From contig NZ_JAOQNH010000001.1 in NCBI RefSeq assembly GCF_025961205.1, forward strand, positions 2,442,001 to 2,506,000: 64,000 nt of DNA, in the 5' to 3' direction. The translations under genes and the position numbers were made by a program. Source of the DNA: Azospirillum fermentarium (GTDB lineage: Bacteria; Pseudomonadota; Alphaproteobacteria; Azospirillales; Azospirillaceae). Positions 1 to 8,985 of this stretch are shown piece after piece. The notes beneath the pieces were generated by a model. That model saw only the letters and a list, made by a program, of their open reading frames with translations. It ran no database searches and was not told the DNA's origin. Positions within the stretch are counted from its first letter, which is position 1. Each line of letters starts with the position of its first letter.

Positions 1-794
1 CCAACGATCGTTCGATCGCGTGGGGCATCGCCCAGACTCTGGCGCAGCATGGTGCCGAACTGGCCTTCACCTATCAGGGCGACGCTCTTTTGAAGCGGGT
101 GAAGCCGCTGGCGGATTCCGTGGGCTCCAAGCTGGTCCTGCCGTGCGACGTCACCGACGAGGATAGCATCACCGCCACCTTCGACGCCATCAAGGCGGAA
201 TGGGGCACCCTTGATTTCGTCGTCCACGCCATCGCCTTCTCCGACAAGAGCGAGCTGACCGGCAAGTACGTGGACACCACGCGGGCCAACTTCCTGCGCA
301 CCATGGATATCTCCTGCTTCTCCTTCACCGCGGTGTGCAAGGAAGCGGCAGCGATCATGCCCAACGGCGGCAGCCTGCTGACCCTCTCCTATTACGGGGC
401 GGAACGGGTGATGCCCCATTACAACGTGATGGGCGTGGCCAAGGCGGCGCTGGAAGCCAGCGTGCGCTATCTGGCGGTGGATCTGGGTGCCGACAACATC
501 CGCGTCAACGCCATCTCCGCCGGCCCGATCAAGACGCTGGCCGCCAGCGGCATCGGCGATTTCCGCTACATCTTGAAGTGGAACGAGCTGAACGCCCCGC
601 TGAAGCGCAACGTCACCATCGGCGAGGTCGGCGGCGCCGGCCTGTTCCTGCTGAGCGATCTGGGTTCGGGCGTGTCGGGCGAGGTGATGCACGTCGATTC
701 CGGCTATCACGTCGTGGGCATGGTGGCGGTGGACGAGGCGCAGAACGTCTCCCAGCTTCTCAGCTCGCTGGGCGGCGGCGGCAAGGCCGAGTAA
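1..794 (+). CDS. fabI: enoyl-[acyl-carrier-protein] reductase FabI (5' end missing)
   Basis: NADH-dependent enoyl-ACP reductase, the last step of each fatty-acid elongation cycle in the cytoplasm. The frame is open from base 3 ([17 protein letters not shown]), which is the family N-terminus just after the first glycine-rich strand, so only about 15 residues are missing upstream of the window. The short-chain dehydrogenase fold is visible: D-V-T after strand 3, the FabI-type catalytic Y-x6-K (codons at 420 and 441), and [12 protein letters not shown] in the substrate loop. It ends at a TAA 38 bases before aroC on the same strand, so the two may be cotranscribed. An internal ATG at 90 is not the start because family homology continues upstream of it. 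Confidence 0.95.
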   Translation, partial: NDRSIAWGIAQTLAQHGAELAFTYQGDALLKRVKPLADSVGSKLVLPCDVTDEDSITATFDAIKAEWGTLDFVVHAIAFSDKSELTGKYVDTTRANFLRTMDISCFSFTAVCKEAAAIMPNGGSLLTLSYYGAERVMPHYNVMGVAKAALEASVRYLAVDLGADNIRVNAISAGPIKTLAASGIGDFRYILKWNELNAPLKRNVTIGEVGGAGLFLLSDLGSGVSGEVMHVDSGYHVVGMVAVDEAQNVSQLLSSLGGGGKAE

Positions 795-832
795 GCTTTC
801 TCTCCCTATCACCTGACCGGGACACGCGCATC

Positions 833-1906
833 ATGGCCGGGAACAGCTTCGGCACCCTCTTCCGCTTCACCACCTGGGGCGAAAGCCACGGACCGGCCAT
901 CGGGGCCGTGGTGGACGGCTGCCCGGCCCGCATCCCCCTGACCGAAGCCGACATCCAGCCGTGGCTGGACAAGCGCCGCCCCGGCCAGTCGCGCTTCACC
1001 ACCCAGCGTCAGGAACCCGATCAGGTGAAGATCCTGTCGGGGGTGTTCGAGGGCCGGACCACCGGCACCCCCATCCAGCTTCTGATCGAAAACACCGACC
1101 AGCGCTCCAAGGATTACGGCGACATCGCCGAGAAGTTCCGGCCCGGTCACGCCGATTATGCCTATTGGAAGAAATACGGCATCCGCGACTACCGCGGCGG
1201 CGGGCGGTCGTCGGCGCGGGAAACCGCATGCCGGGTGGCCGCCGGGGCGGTGGCCCGCAAGATCCTGGGCACCGGCGTCACCATCCGCGGCGCCATGGTG
1301 CAGATCGGCCCGCACACGGTGGACCGCAGCCGGTGGGATTGGGCGGAGGTGGACAACAACCCCTTCTTCTGCCCCGACCCCGTGGCCGCGGCCCAGTGGG
1401 CGGAGTATCTGGACGGCATCCGCAAGGCCGGCTCCTCCATCGGCGCGGTGGTGGAGGTGGTGGCGTCGGGCATCCCCGCCGGGCTGGGCGATCCGCTCTA
1501 TGACAAGCTGGACAGCGACCTTGCCAGCGCCATGATGAGCATCAACGCCGTCAAGGGCGTGGAGATCGGCGAGGGCTTCAACGCCGCCGCCCTGACCGGC
1601 GAAGAAAACGCCGACGAGATGCGGCGGGGGCCGGACGGGGAGCCGCTGTTCCTGTCCAACCACGCCGGCGGCATCCTGGGCGGTATTTCCACCGGTCAGG
1701 ACATCGTCGTCCGCTTTGCCGTCAAGCCCACCAGCTCGATCCTGGTCACCCGCAAGACGGTGGATATCCACGGCAACGATGCCGAGATCATCACCAAGGG
1801 CCGCCACGACCCCTGCGTCGGCATCCGCGCGGTGCCGGTGGGCGAAGCCATGATGGCCTGCGTCCTGGCCGACCATTGGCTGCGCCAGCGGGCCTATACC
1901 GGGTAA
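833..1906 (+). CDS. aroC: chorismate synthase
   Basis: Converts 5-enolpyruvylshikimate-3-phosphate to chorismate using reduced FMN, the final step of the shikimate pathway. The 357-residue product has the usual family length and all signatures: [17 protein letters not shown] near the N-terminus, [16 protein letters not shown], the [13 protein letters not shown] segment, and [16 protein letters not shown] around residue 125. The ATG at 833 starts [20 protein letters not shown], the normal N-terminus; the frame runs open further upstream but that part is antisense-like noise over fabI. It follows fabI by 38 bases and is followed 8 bases later by a secreted-protein gene. Confidence 0.97.
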   Translation: MAGNSFGTLFRFTTWGESHGPAIGAVVDGCPARIPLTEADIQPWLDKRRPGQSRFTTQRQEPDQVKILSGVFEGRTTGTPIQLLIENTDQRSKDYGDIAEKFRPGHADYAYWKKYGIRDYRGGGRSSARETACRVAAGAVARKILGTGVTIRGAMVQIGPHTVDRSRWDWAEVDNNPFFCPDPVAAAQWAEYLDGIRKAGSSIGAVVEVVASGIPAGLGDPLYDKLDSDLASAMMSINAVKGVEIGEGFNAAALTGEENADEMRRGPDGEPLFLSNHAGGILGGISTGQDIVVRFAVKPTSSILVTRKTVDIHGNDAEIITKGRHDPCVGIRAVPVGEAMMACVLADHWLRQRAYTG

Positions 1907-1914
1907 GCGCCGGG

Positions 1915-2481
1915 ATGGCCTTCCGCCGGTCCCTCCTGTCCGCCCTGACCCTGGCCGCCGTCCTGGCGGCCCAGCCCGCCCGTGCGCAGGAACCGCCCTT
2001 GCGCGAGGTGACGGAGCAGGCGGGGGCCTGGCGCCTCTATTGCCAGATCTGGTCCGCCCCCCGCCGGCTGGAATGCGAAATCATCAGCCGCCAGAGCATG
2101 GGGTCCAGCCGCGGCGGGGCGCTGGTCTGGTACCGCTCCTCCACCCGCTGGGCGGAGGGGCTGCGCTTCCGGCTCGACGGCAGCGGCATCGACGTGGACA
2201 AGGGCGTGCGGGTGTGGATCGACAACGGGCTGTTCCGCCCGGAATTCCCCTGCAAGCCCTATGAACTGGAACCCGGCTCGTGCGTGGTGAGCGACCCCGC
2301 CGCCAACACAGCCCTGGTCCAGCGCATGGCCGCGGGCCGGGAAACCGTGTCGGCGGTGGGTGTGTCACCGTCGGGCGCCAAGGTGGATGTGTTCTTTTCC
2401 CTCAAGGGCTTCCGCGACATCATTGAGAAGATGGAGCAGGTGCGGGAGCAGGCGGGGATCCCCTTCTCCACCACGCCTTAA
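1915..2481 (+). CDS. IalB-like (invasion-associated locus B family) secreted protein
   Basis: A 188-residue protein with a clear Sec signal peptide (MAFRRSLLSALTLAAVLAAQPARA, cleavage after ARA). The mature part begins with the IalB-type pattern, a W-x-x-x-C (WRLYC) followed by LECEI about ten residues later, then hydrophilic beta-rich sequence and two further cysteines (FPCKPYELEPGSC). IalB family proteins are periplasmic or outer-membrane-associated proteins of poorly defined function in alphaproteobacteria. The ATG at 1915 puts the signal peptide at the very N-terminus; the earlier in-frame ATG at 1876 overlaps aroC. It may be cotranscribed with aroC. The family call rests on pattern only. 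Confidence 0.75.
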   Translation: MAFRRSLLSALTLAAVLAAQPARAQEPPLREVTEQAGAWRLYCQIWSAPRRLECEIISRQSMGSSRGGALVWYRSSTRWAEGLRFRLDGSGIDVDKGVRVWIDNGLFRPEFPCKPYELEPGSCVVSDPAANTALVQRMAAGRETVSAVGVSPSGAKVDVFFSLKGFRDIIEKMEQVREQAGIPFSTTP

Positions 2482-2488
2482 CCACACT

Positions 2489-3013
2489 CTAAACCCGGAC
2501 CAGAACCTCCACCGTGCGGGCCAGGACGGTGCCGTCCGCGTCCAGGCGGGCCACCCGCCCGAACAGCCGCGTGCCCGGCTCCACCGCCGCCTGCGCCGCG
2601 AGATCCCCGTCACACGCCACCGTGAAGAACGTCTCCGCCACCGCGCGGAACCCGATACCGTTGTCACGGAACAGACGCCCGAGCGGTACATCCGTAACAG
2701 GCAGGTGCGGGCGCAGCCCCGGCGGCACCGCGGCCAGCATCACGTCGATGCCCGCCACCTCCACCGGCACCGGGCCGGCGGACAGCACCACGCAGCGCCG
2801 CAGCACGCCGCCCGTGACGGTGCCGTTCAGCACCGTGGCGGCCAAGGGTGTGCGCCAGTGGCGCTCCAGGGTGCCTGTCATGCCGGTGTCCTGGTCCAGC
2901 AGCCGGCGGACGGGTGCCGGCAGGCCGCCGGCCCGCAGCCACTCCACGCCCATGACGGCGGAGCCGGCGGACAGATGGTGGTGCAGGGCGGCGATTCCAG
3001 ACAGCGGCGGCAT
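2489..3013 (-). CDS. chorismate pyruvate-lyase (UbiC)-like protein
   Basis: A 174-residue soluble protein. The segment GTLERHWRTPLAATVLNG, a middle stretch of beta strands, and DVPLGRLFRDNGIGFRA resemble chorismate lyase / DUF98 proteins, which have an R-rich substrate pocket and a P-L-G-x-L-F element near the C-terminus. If correct it would release pyruvate from chorismate to give 4-hydroxybenzoate for ubiquinone, which suits its place two genes from aroC. It is convergent with the IalB-like gene (7-base gap) and divergent from the peroxidase-like gene (135-base gap, likely holding both promoters). I am sure it is coding; the family assignment is tentative. Confidence 0.6.
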   Translation of the reverse strand: MPPLSGIAALHHHLSAGSAVMGVEWLRAGGLPAPVRRLLDQDTGMTGTLERHWRTPLAATVLNGTVTGGVLRRCVVLSAGPVPVEVAGIDVMLAAVPPGLRPHLPVTDVPLGRLFRDNGIGFRAVAETFFTVACDGDLAAQAAVEPGTRLFGRVARLDADGTVLARTVEVLVRV

Positions 3014-3148
3014 GGCACCACCTTAGCGCCCCGACGCTGCGATGCAACAGAAGCCTTGGGGGAAGGTGCGGAAAACGAAGGGGTTTTCCCCAAGGCGCCC
3101 CGACGCTACCCTGCTTCCCAACCAGAGCATCACCCGGAGGAAACACCC

Positions 3149-3721
3149 GTGCCGCAGCCCGATCACATCATGGACCTGCCGGTCCCCGAGCCAGAGACCC
3201 TGGACGCCGACCAGCGGGCCTATTTCGACAAGTGCGTGGAGAAGCTGGGCTTCGTTCCCAACGTGCTGAAGGCGTACAGCCTGCGGCCCAAGAAGCTGCG
3301 CACCTTCACCCTGCTCTACAACGAACTGATGCTGGGCGACAGCGGCCTGAGCAAGCTGGAGCGGGAGATGATCGCCGTCGTGGTCTCGTCCCACAACCAC
3401 TGCTATTACTGCCTCGTCGCCCACGGGCAGGCGGTGCGCAAGCTGTCGCTGGACCCGGAATTGGGCGAAATGCTGGCCTTCAACCACCGTGTCGCCCCGC
3501 TGGAGCCGCGCCACCGCGCCATGCTGGATTTCGCCCACAAGCTGACCGCCGCCCCCAGCACGGTGGGCGATGCCGACCGCGCCGCCCTGCGCGCCGTGGG
3601 GTTCAGCGAGGAAGATATCTTCGACATCGCCGACGTGACCGGCTTCTTCAACATGTCCAACCGCGTGGCGACGGCGGTGGATATGATGCCCAACCGCGAT
3701 TACCACAGCATGGACCGCTGA
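3149..3721 (+). CDS. peroxidase-related / carboxymuconolactone decarboxylase (AhpD-like) family protein
   Basis: A 190-residue alpha-helical protein of the alkylhydroperoxidase AhpD superfamily. The redox motif is S-H-N-H-C-Y-Y-C-L-V-A-H, the C-x-x-C plus distal histidine arrangement of peroxidase-related enzymes, preceded by LSKLEREMIAVVVS. Such proteins reduce peroxides with a thiol partner or act in uncharacterised redox chemistry. I chose the GTG at 3149 because GGAGG (3136-3140) lies 8 bases upstream; an in-frame ATG at 3170 would remove only seven residues. The next gene starts 3 bases after the stop, so they are probably one transcript. Confidence 0.88.
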   Translation: MPQPDHIMDLPVPEPETLDADQRAYFDKCVEKLGFVPNVLKAYSLRPKKLRTFTLLYNELMLGDSGLSKLEREMIAVVVSSHNHCYYCLVAHGQAVRKLSLDPELGEMLAFNHRVAPLEPRHRAMLDFAHKLTAAPSTVGDADRAALRAVGFSEEDIFDIADVTGFFNMSNRVATAVDMMPNRDYHSMDR

Positions 3722-3724
3722 CCG

Positions 3725-4642
3725 ATGCGTTTCAGGACCGGATTGACAGGGTTGGTGTGTGCCGCCGTTCTGGCAATGGGGGCGGCTGACACGGCCACGG
3801 CGGCGGATCCGTCGCTTGCCCAATTGGTGGCCGACATTCCCCGCCATCCCGAACGGGTGGCCGCCGCCCTGGAAACCCGGTCCGAACCGGCGGCTCGGGC
3901 GTGGCTGCTCTACCTGCTGCGCACCACCGGTCCCCGCGGGGAAACCCCGAAGGAGCGCATTGCCGGGCTGGAGCAGGCTATCTTGTCCAGCGAGATCAAG
4001 AACGACAAATATCTTGTTGAAGAAATTAAGAATATTGGGGATCTGACCGACGCGCCGCTGCAAGGGGTGCTGCTGTTCCTGCGCCACATCCTATCGGCTG
4101 ATGCGCAGGAGACGGCCCCCTGCTTTCTCTTCATCCTTCATGGTCAAGCTGCCTTCGAAGCCTTTGGTCCCTTTTGGGGAAACGGGCGCGACCAGCGGCC
4201 CAGGCTGTGCGAGGCGCCCCAGTCTCTCTACAGCCGGGCGGAATGGCGCAAGCTGGCCGCGGTGATCGACCCGGCCATCGAGCCGGCGCTGAAGGAACGG
4301 GGCAGCATCCGCATCGGGTACGAGCGTCAGTTCGCCGTGGACGCGCTCCAGGCATCGCTGGTGCCCGCCAGCCTGCTGGAACTGCCGTACACACCCCAGG
4401 GGCGCAAGGCGGCGGATGAACGGGGGCGGGCCATGGCCGCCTTCCGCTCGTGGTCCGACTGGAGCCAGTGGCCCAAGGAGCAATACGAGGCGGCAAAGCG
4501 GCTGCTGCCGACGGTTATCGACACTACATCAAAGTATTACGAGACGGCGTTCGAGCTATCCCCGAAGTTCGCCCGCCAAGCGGCGGAAGCGGCGGCGGAA
4601 CGCTTCATCGCCAGCCGGCTGGTGCTGCTGACGGCGGAGTGA
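3725..4642 (+). CDS. secreted hypothetical protein
   Basis: A 305-residue protein that I do not recognise. It has a Sec signal peptide (residues 1 to about 26, ending ADTATAA), then an all-helical mature domain rich in A, E, R and W (for example FRSWSDWSQWPKEQYEAAKRLLP). Two cysteines (A-P-C-F-L-F and R-L-C-E) are present without a metal motif. It follows the AhpD-like gene by 3 bases. A patch around 4000-4040 (IKNDKYLVEEIKNIGDL) is notably AT-rich against the surrounding high-GC sequence. Export to the periplasm is inferred from the signal peptide; no function is proposed. Confidence 0.8.
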   Translation: MRFRTGLTGLVCAAVLAMGAADTATAADPSLAQLVADIPRHPERVAAALETRSEPAARAWLLYLLRTTGPRGETPKERIAGLEQAILSSEIKNDKYLVEEIKNIGDLTDAPLQGVLLFLRHILSADAQETAPCFLFILHGQAAFEAFGPFWGNGRDQRPRLCEAPQSLYSRAEWRKLAAVIDPAIEPALKERGSIRIGYERQFAVDALQASLVPASLLELPYTPQGRKAADERGRAMAAFRSWSDWSQWPKEQYEAAKRLLPTVIDTTSKYYETAFELSPKFARQAAEAAAERFIASRLVLLTAE

Positions 4643-4664
4643 GGGAGAGTACACGCATGAAAAG

Positions 4665-4687
4665 CCCTCTCCCGAGGCGGGAGAGGG
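4665..4687. terminator. 10-bp perfect hairpin between convergent genes
   Basis: CCCTCTCCCG (4665-4674), loop AGG, CGGGAGAGGG (4678-4687). It sits between the ends of the unknown secreted-protein gene (+) and the MBL hydrolase gene (-). On the minus strand the stem is followed by GCTTTTC, so termination of the leftward operon is likely; on the plus strand there is no T-run. The core AAGCCCTCTCCC recurs at 47843-47854, so this may also be a dispersed palindromic repeat. Confidence 0.65.
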
Positions 4688-4694
4688 ACAATCA

Positions 4695-5471
4695 TCACAC
4701 CGTGATCACCAGCCCGTCATAGGCCGGCTCGACGCCCGGCGGCAGCTTCCGCCGGATGGTCTCGTAATCCATGGTGTTGTTCATGTGGGTGAGGAAGGCG
4801 CGCTCCGGCTTCACCCGCGCGATCCAATCGAGGGTCTGGGCCAGATGGGAATGGACCGGGTGCGGCGGGTCTTCCCGCACGCAATCGACCACCCACACCT
4901 TTACCCCCTCCAGCGCGGCAAAGGCCGCCTCGTCCAGCCGCACCACGTCGGTGGAATAGGCGAAATCACCGAAACGGTAGCCCAGGGTCAGCGTGTAGCC
5001 GTGATCCTGGACGAAGGGGGTGACGGTTACGCCCTTCACCGAAAACGGCCCCGAGACATCGTGCGGGGTCAGAACCGGGCGGTAGACCGGCGCCCCCTCG
5101 GGCAAGGGCTGGAAGCAGTAGCCGAAGCGCCGCTTCAACTCCTCCACATGCTCGGCCATGCCATAGACATCGAGCGGCGCCTGCATCAGCCGGCAGATTT
5201 CCCGCAACTCGTCAATGCCATGGGCATGGTCGGCGTGCTGGTGGGTCCACACCACGGCGTCCAGCCGCTGAACATCGGCGTCCAGCAACTGCTGCCGCAG
5301 GTCGGGGGAGGTGTCCACCAGGATCGCCACCCCGTCCTGCTCCACCAGCACCGACGGGCGGGTGCGGCGGTTCCTGGGGTTGGCGGGGTCGCAGTCACCC
5401 CACTGGTTGCCGATGACCGGCACCCCCGCCGATCCGCCGCTGCCCAGGATGGTGACGCGCATGCCGCTCAC
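4695..5471 (-). CDS. MBL-fold metallo-hydrolase (PhnP-like)
   Basis: A 258-residue metallo-beta-lactamase-fold hydrolase. The metal motif H-x-H-x-D-H is WTHQHADHAHGIDELREI near residue 76-81, with a later H after the family linker (VQDHGY) and LTHMNNTMDYE near the C-terminus, as in PhnP/RNase-Z-like phosphodiesterases. The N-terminal LGSGGSAGVPVIG is typical of this group. The GTG at 5471 overlaps the tatD stop (GTGA); an ATG nine bases later (5462) gives MRVTILGSGG and is an equally good start. It is the last gene of the dacA-tmk-holB-metG-tatD operon, an arrangement often seen in alphaproteobacteria. The substrate is unknown. Confidence 0.9.
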   Translation of the reverse strand: MSGMRVTILGSGGSAGVPVIGNQWGDCDPANPRNRRTRPSVLVEQDGVAILVDTSPDLRQQLLDADVQRLDAVVWTHQHADHAHGIDELREICRLMQAPLDVYGMAEHVEELKRRFGYCFQPLPEGAPVYRPVLTPHDVSGPFSVKGVTVTPFVQDHGYTLTLGYRFGDFAYSTDVVRLDEAAFAALEGVKVWVVDCVREDPPHPVHSHLAQTLDWIARVKPERAFLTHMNNTMDYETIRRKLPPGVEPAYDGLVITV

Positions 5472-6265
5472 GCCGCCTGGACTTCGGACGCATCCGCGCG
5501 GGGCACCCGCTGGAACAGGTCGAAGAAATTGGCGGTGGTCTGCCGCGTCACCTCCGCCGGATCGATACCCTTGATCCGCGCCACCTCGGCGGCGGTGTGG
5601 ACCACGTACGACGGCTCGTTGCGCTTGCCGCGGAACGGCACCGGCGCCAGATAGGGGGCGTCGGTTTCCACCAGAATACGGTCGAGCGGAATGTCCGCCA
5701 CGATGGCGCGCAGGGCGTCCGACTTCTTGAAGGTGATGATGCCCGACAGCGAAATGTAAAAGCCCAATTCCAGAGCTTTCTCAGCCACATCCCGGCCAGA
5801 GCTGAAGCAGTGGATGAGGCCCTTTTGCGCCCCCTCATCCTGCAACACGCGGATGGTGGTGTCGTCCGCGTCGCGGGTGTGGACGATCAGCGGCAGGTCC
5901 AGCACCTTGGCCGCCCGGATGTGCCGGCGGAAGGATTCCTCCTGCACGTCGCGGGGGCTCTGGTCGTAGAAGAAATCCAGCCCGGTTTCACCGATCCCGA
6001 TCACCTTGGGATGGGACGCCATGGCGATGATGCGCTCGACCGTGGCGCCCTCGAACTCCTCCGCCGCCTGGTGGGGGTGGACGCCCAGCGAGCAATAGAT
6101 GCCCTCGTACCGCTCGGCGACCGCCGCCACCTGGGCAAAGCGGGTGAGATAGGTGCAGATGGTGACCATCCGGCCCACCCCCGCCGCCCGCGCCCGGTCC
6201 ACCAGCGCGTCCAGATCCTGGGCGAAATCGGGGAAGTCCAGATGGCAATGGCTGTCGATCAGCAT
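5468..6265 (-). CDS. tatD: TatD family hydrolase (metal-dependent DNase)
   Basis: A 265-residue TIM-barrel metal-dependent hydrolase. The H-x-H motif is in MLIDSHCHLDFPDF at the N-terminus; GIGETGLDFFYD carries the metal-bridging glutamate, and later LIVHTRDADD, GLIHCFSSG and LVETDAPYLAP complete the family pattern. TatD proteins are 3'-5' exonucleases/DNases acting in the cytoplasm. The ATG at 6265 lies one base after the metG stop and gives the canonical start; a longer frame to 6289 overlaps metG and is not needed. The stop overlaps the next gene's GTG, so translation is probably coupled. Confidence 0.95.
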   Translation of the reverse strand: MLIDSHCHLDFPDFAQDLDALVDRARAAGVGRMVTICTYLTRFAQVAAVAERYEGIYCSLGVHPHQAAEEFEGATVERIIAMASHPKVIGIGETGLDFFYDQSPRDVQEESFRRHIRAAKVLDLPLIVHTRDADDTTIRVLQDEGAQKGLIHCFSSGRDVAEKALELGFYISLSGIITFKKSDALRAIVADIPLDRILVETDAPYLAPVPFRGKRNEPSYVVHTAAEVARIKGIDPAEVTRQTTANFFDLFQRVPRADASEVQAA

Positions 6266-6266
6266 C

Positions 6267-7820
6267 TCAGTTCTTCGCTTCCTCAACATAGCGGGGGAAT
6301 ACCCCCTGGGGTATCGGCAGCGGCGTGCCCGCCACCAGCGCCCCCGCCGGTCCCAGCCGGCCGAACCCGCGGGCGTCCTCGCCCTGCCCCAGCAACTCCA
6401 GAATGCGCGCCGAGGCGGCGGGCATGATCGGCTGGGTCAGGATGCCCAGATGACGGATGGTTTCCGCCAGCACATAGAGCACGGTGCCCATGCGCGCCGG
6501 GTCGGTCTTGCGCAGCGCCCACGGCGCCTGCTCGTCCACATAGCGGTTGGCATCGCCGATCACCGCCCACAGGGCATCAAGCACCTTGTGGAACGCCTGC
6601 ACCTGGATTTCCCGGCGCACGGTGTCCAGCAGGGCATGGGCGCTGCCCAGCAGCCGCTCGTCGGCCTCGGTGAACGGCCCCGGCTGCGGCACGGCGGCAC
6701 CGCAGTTCTTGCCGATCATCGACAGCACGCGCTGGACAAGGTTCCCGTAATCGTTGGCCAGATCGCCGTTGATGCGGTTGACCATCGCCCGGTGGGAGAA
6801 GTCGCCGTCGTTGCCGAACGGCACCTCGCGCAACAGGAAATAGCGCGTCTGCTCAAGACCATAAGTGTTGACCAGGGTCTCCGGCGCAATGACGTTGCCC
6901 AGCGACTTGGACATCTTCTGCCCTTCGATGGTCCACCAGCCGTGGGCGAACACCCGCTTGGGCGGCTGCAGCCCGGCGGCCATCAGGAACGCCGGCCAGT
7001 AGATGGTGTGGAAGCGCAGGATATCCTTGCCCACCATGTGCAGATCGGCGGGCCAGTATTTGGCGTAATCGCCGCCCTCGGTCTCCGGGTAGCCGACGGC
7101 GGTGATGTAGTTGGTCAGGGCGTCCAGCCACACATACATGATGTGCGCCTCGTCGCCCGGCACCGGGATGCCCCATTTGAAGGTGGTGCGGCTGATGGAC
7201 AGATCCTTCAGCCCCGCCTTGACGAAGGCCATCACCTCGTTGCGCTTGCCGGGCGGCAGGATGAAATTCGGGTTCTGCTCGTAGAATTCCAGCAGACGGT
7301 CCTGCCACGCCGACAGACGGAAGAAGTAGCTGGGCTCCTCCACCCATTCGCATTCGGCGCCCGTGGGCGCGATCTTGCGGCCCGTGGGGGTGGTGGTCAG
7401 TTCGTCCTCGCCATAGAACGCCTCGTCGCGCACGGAATACCAGCCGGCATAGGAGCCGAGGTAGATCTCGCCGCGCTCCTGCAGCCGCGTCCACAGCGCC
7501 TGCACCGACTTAATATGGCGCGGCTCGGTGGTGCGGATGAAATCGTCGTTGGAATAGTTCATCAGCCCGACGAGATCGCGGAAGTTCTGCGACACGCGGT
7601 CGGTGAAGGCCTGCGGTTCCACCCCGGCGGCCAGCGCGGATTTCTCCACCTTCTGCCCGTGTTCGTCGGTGCCGGTCAGGAAACGGACGTCATAGCCGTC
7701 GAGACGCATGAAGCGCGCCAGCACGTCGCACGCCAGGGTGGTATAGGCGTGGCCGATGTGCGGAACGTCGTTCACATAGTAGATCGGCGTCGTCAGGTAA
7801 TAGGTCTTGGACCCGGCCAT
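6267..7820 (-). CDS. metG: methionyl-tRNA synthetase
   Basis: Charges tRNA-Met with methionine. The 517-residue product carries the class I signatures: the HIGH box in YYVNDVPHIGHAYTTLACD (residues 12-30), TGTDEHGQKVEKSA, and the KMSKS box in EGQKMSKSLGNV (about residue 305). It ends soon after the anticodon-binding helical domain and lacks the C-terminal tRNA-binding (EMAP-like) domain found in longer MetG proteins, a normal alphaproteobacterial form. It lies 46 bases after holB and 1 base before tatD in the same operon. Confidence 0.97.
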   Translation of the reverse strand: MAGSKTYYLTTPIYYVNDVPHIGHAYTTLACDVLARFMRLDGYDVRFLTGTDEHGQKVEKSALAAGVEPQAFTDRVSQNFRDLVGLMNYSNDDFIRTTEPRHIKSVQALWTRLQERGEIYLGSYAGWYSVRDEAFYGEDELTTTPTGRKIAPTGAECEWVEEPSYFFRLSAWQDRLLEFYEQNPNFILPPGKRNEVMAFVKAGLKDLSISRTTFKWGIPVPGDEAHIMYVWLDALTNYITAVGYPETEGGDYAKYWPADLHMVGKDILRFHTIYWPAFLMAAGLQPPKRVFAHGWWTIEGQKMSKSLGNVIAPETLVNTYGLEQTRYFLLREVPFGNDGDFSHRAMVNRINGDLANDYGNLVQRVLSMIGKNCGAAVPQPGPFTEADERLLGSAHALLDTVRREIQVQAFHKVLDALWAVIGDANRYVDEQAPWALRKTDPARMGTVLYVLAETIRHLGILTQPIMPAASARILELLGQGEDARGFGRLGPAGALVAGTPLPIPQGVFPRYVEEAKN

Positions 7821-7866
7821 GACAGATGCTCTCCCGTTCTTCTTGGTGCCGGCGGGCGCGCCGGTG

Positions 7867-8985
7867 TCAGGCGGCTGCCGCTTCCAACGTCAGCAGGGCG
7901 TTCAGAACCACCTGCTTGCGGTCGAGATTGGCGGAATCCGCGCGCATGAATAAGGTACGGATCTTTTCCCACACCTCCACCCAGCGATCAAGCCCACCGC
8001 TGCCCCCGGCCAGCCGGGTCATCAGCGCGATTTCCCCCGCCACCACCTCCGCCGGCCACGCACCGACGGCCAGGGCACGGGCGAAGCGCGCCAGCCACCA
8101 CACCAGCAGGTCGGTGGCGGTGCCGTACATCCCGGTGTCCTGCCCCCGGCCCAACAGGTCGGCGAAGGCGTGGGCGGCGGCGATGTCCAGCCGCGGCAGC
8201 CCACTCAACAAGGTGATGATGCTGCGGTAAAGATCCAGCCCCCCGGCATCGGCCAGCGCCATGGCCCGCCCGATGCTGCCCTCTCCCAGCCGGGCCAGCG
8301 CCAGCCGGTCGGTTTCCGACAGACCGGGGCGGTGCCGGCCCAGCAGGTCGGCCACCAGCCCCTCGTTCAGCGGGTTCAGCACCAGCTTGCGGCAGCGCGA
8401 CCGGATGGTGGGCAAGAGGCCGCCGGGGTTGTCGCTGACCAGCAGCAGCAGCGTGGAGGGCGGCGGCTCCTCCAAAATCTTCAGGATGGCGTTCAGGCCG
8501 CTGGTGTTCATGCGGTCGGCGCCGTCGATCACCGCCACGCGCCACCCGCCCTCCGCCGCCGTGCGGCGCAGGAAGGGGGCGATGCGGCGCACGTCATCGA
8601 CGGCGATGTCCCGCTTCATCTGCCCGCGCTTCTCGTCCATCTGCCGTTCGATGGTCAGCACGTCGGAATGCCCGCCCGACGCCACGCGCAGAAACACCGG
8701 ATCGTCCGAGGACAGCGCCAGGGTCTCGGGCAGGGCCGCCGCCCCGAACAGCCCGCCCGCCGCCTGGGGCGACGGGTTGGCCAGCACGAAGCGGGCGAAG
8801 CGGAAGGCCAGCGTCGCCTTGCCGATGCCGGGCGGCCCGCCGATCAGCCACGCGTGCGGCATCCGCCCCGACGACCACGCCGACAGCAGCAGCCGTTCCG
8901 CCGCCTCGTGCCCCCACAGGTCGGGGTTGCGGCGGGGGGGGAGCGCGGTCCCGGTGTCGGTGGCGGGTGCGGCGGCGCGGCTCAT
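7867..8985 (-). CDS. holB: DNA polymerase III subunit delta'
   Basis: Clamp-loader subunit of the replicative polymerase. The 372-residue protein has an AAA+ fold with P-loop GGPPGIGKATLAFRFA (about residue 45), VAVIDGADRMN (Walker B-like region), ILKILEEPPPSTLLLLVS and the S-R-C sensor TIRSRCRKLVL. The four zinc-binding cysteines of the E. coli protein are not evident. The start ATG at 8985 overlaps the tmk stop as ATGA; tmk-holB pairing is conserved across bacteria and supports the call. Confidence 0.95.
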   Translation of the reverse strand: MSRAAAPATDTGTALPPRRNPDLWGHEAAERLLLSAWSSGRMPHAWLIGGPPGIGKATLAFRFARFVLANPSPQAAGGLFGAAALPETLALSSDDPVFLRVASGGHSDVLTIERQMDEKRGQMKRDIAVDDVRRIAPFLRRTAAEGGWRVAVIDGADRMNTSGLNAILKILEEPPPSTLLLLVSDNPGGLLPTIRSRCRKLVLNPLNEGLVADLLGRHRPGLSETDRLALARLGEGSIGRAMALADAGGLDLYRSIITLLSGLPRLDIAAAHAFADLLGRGQDTGMYGTATDLLVWWLARFARALAVGAWPAEVVAGEIALMTRLAGGSGGLDRWVEVWEKIRTLFMRADSANLDRKQVVLNALLTLEAAAA

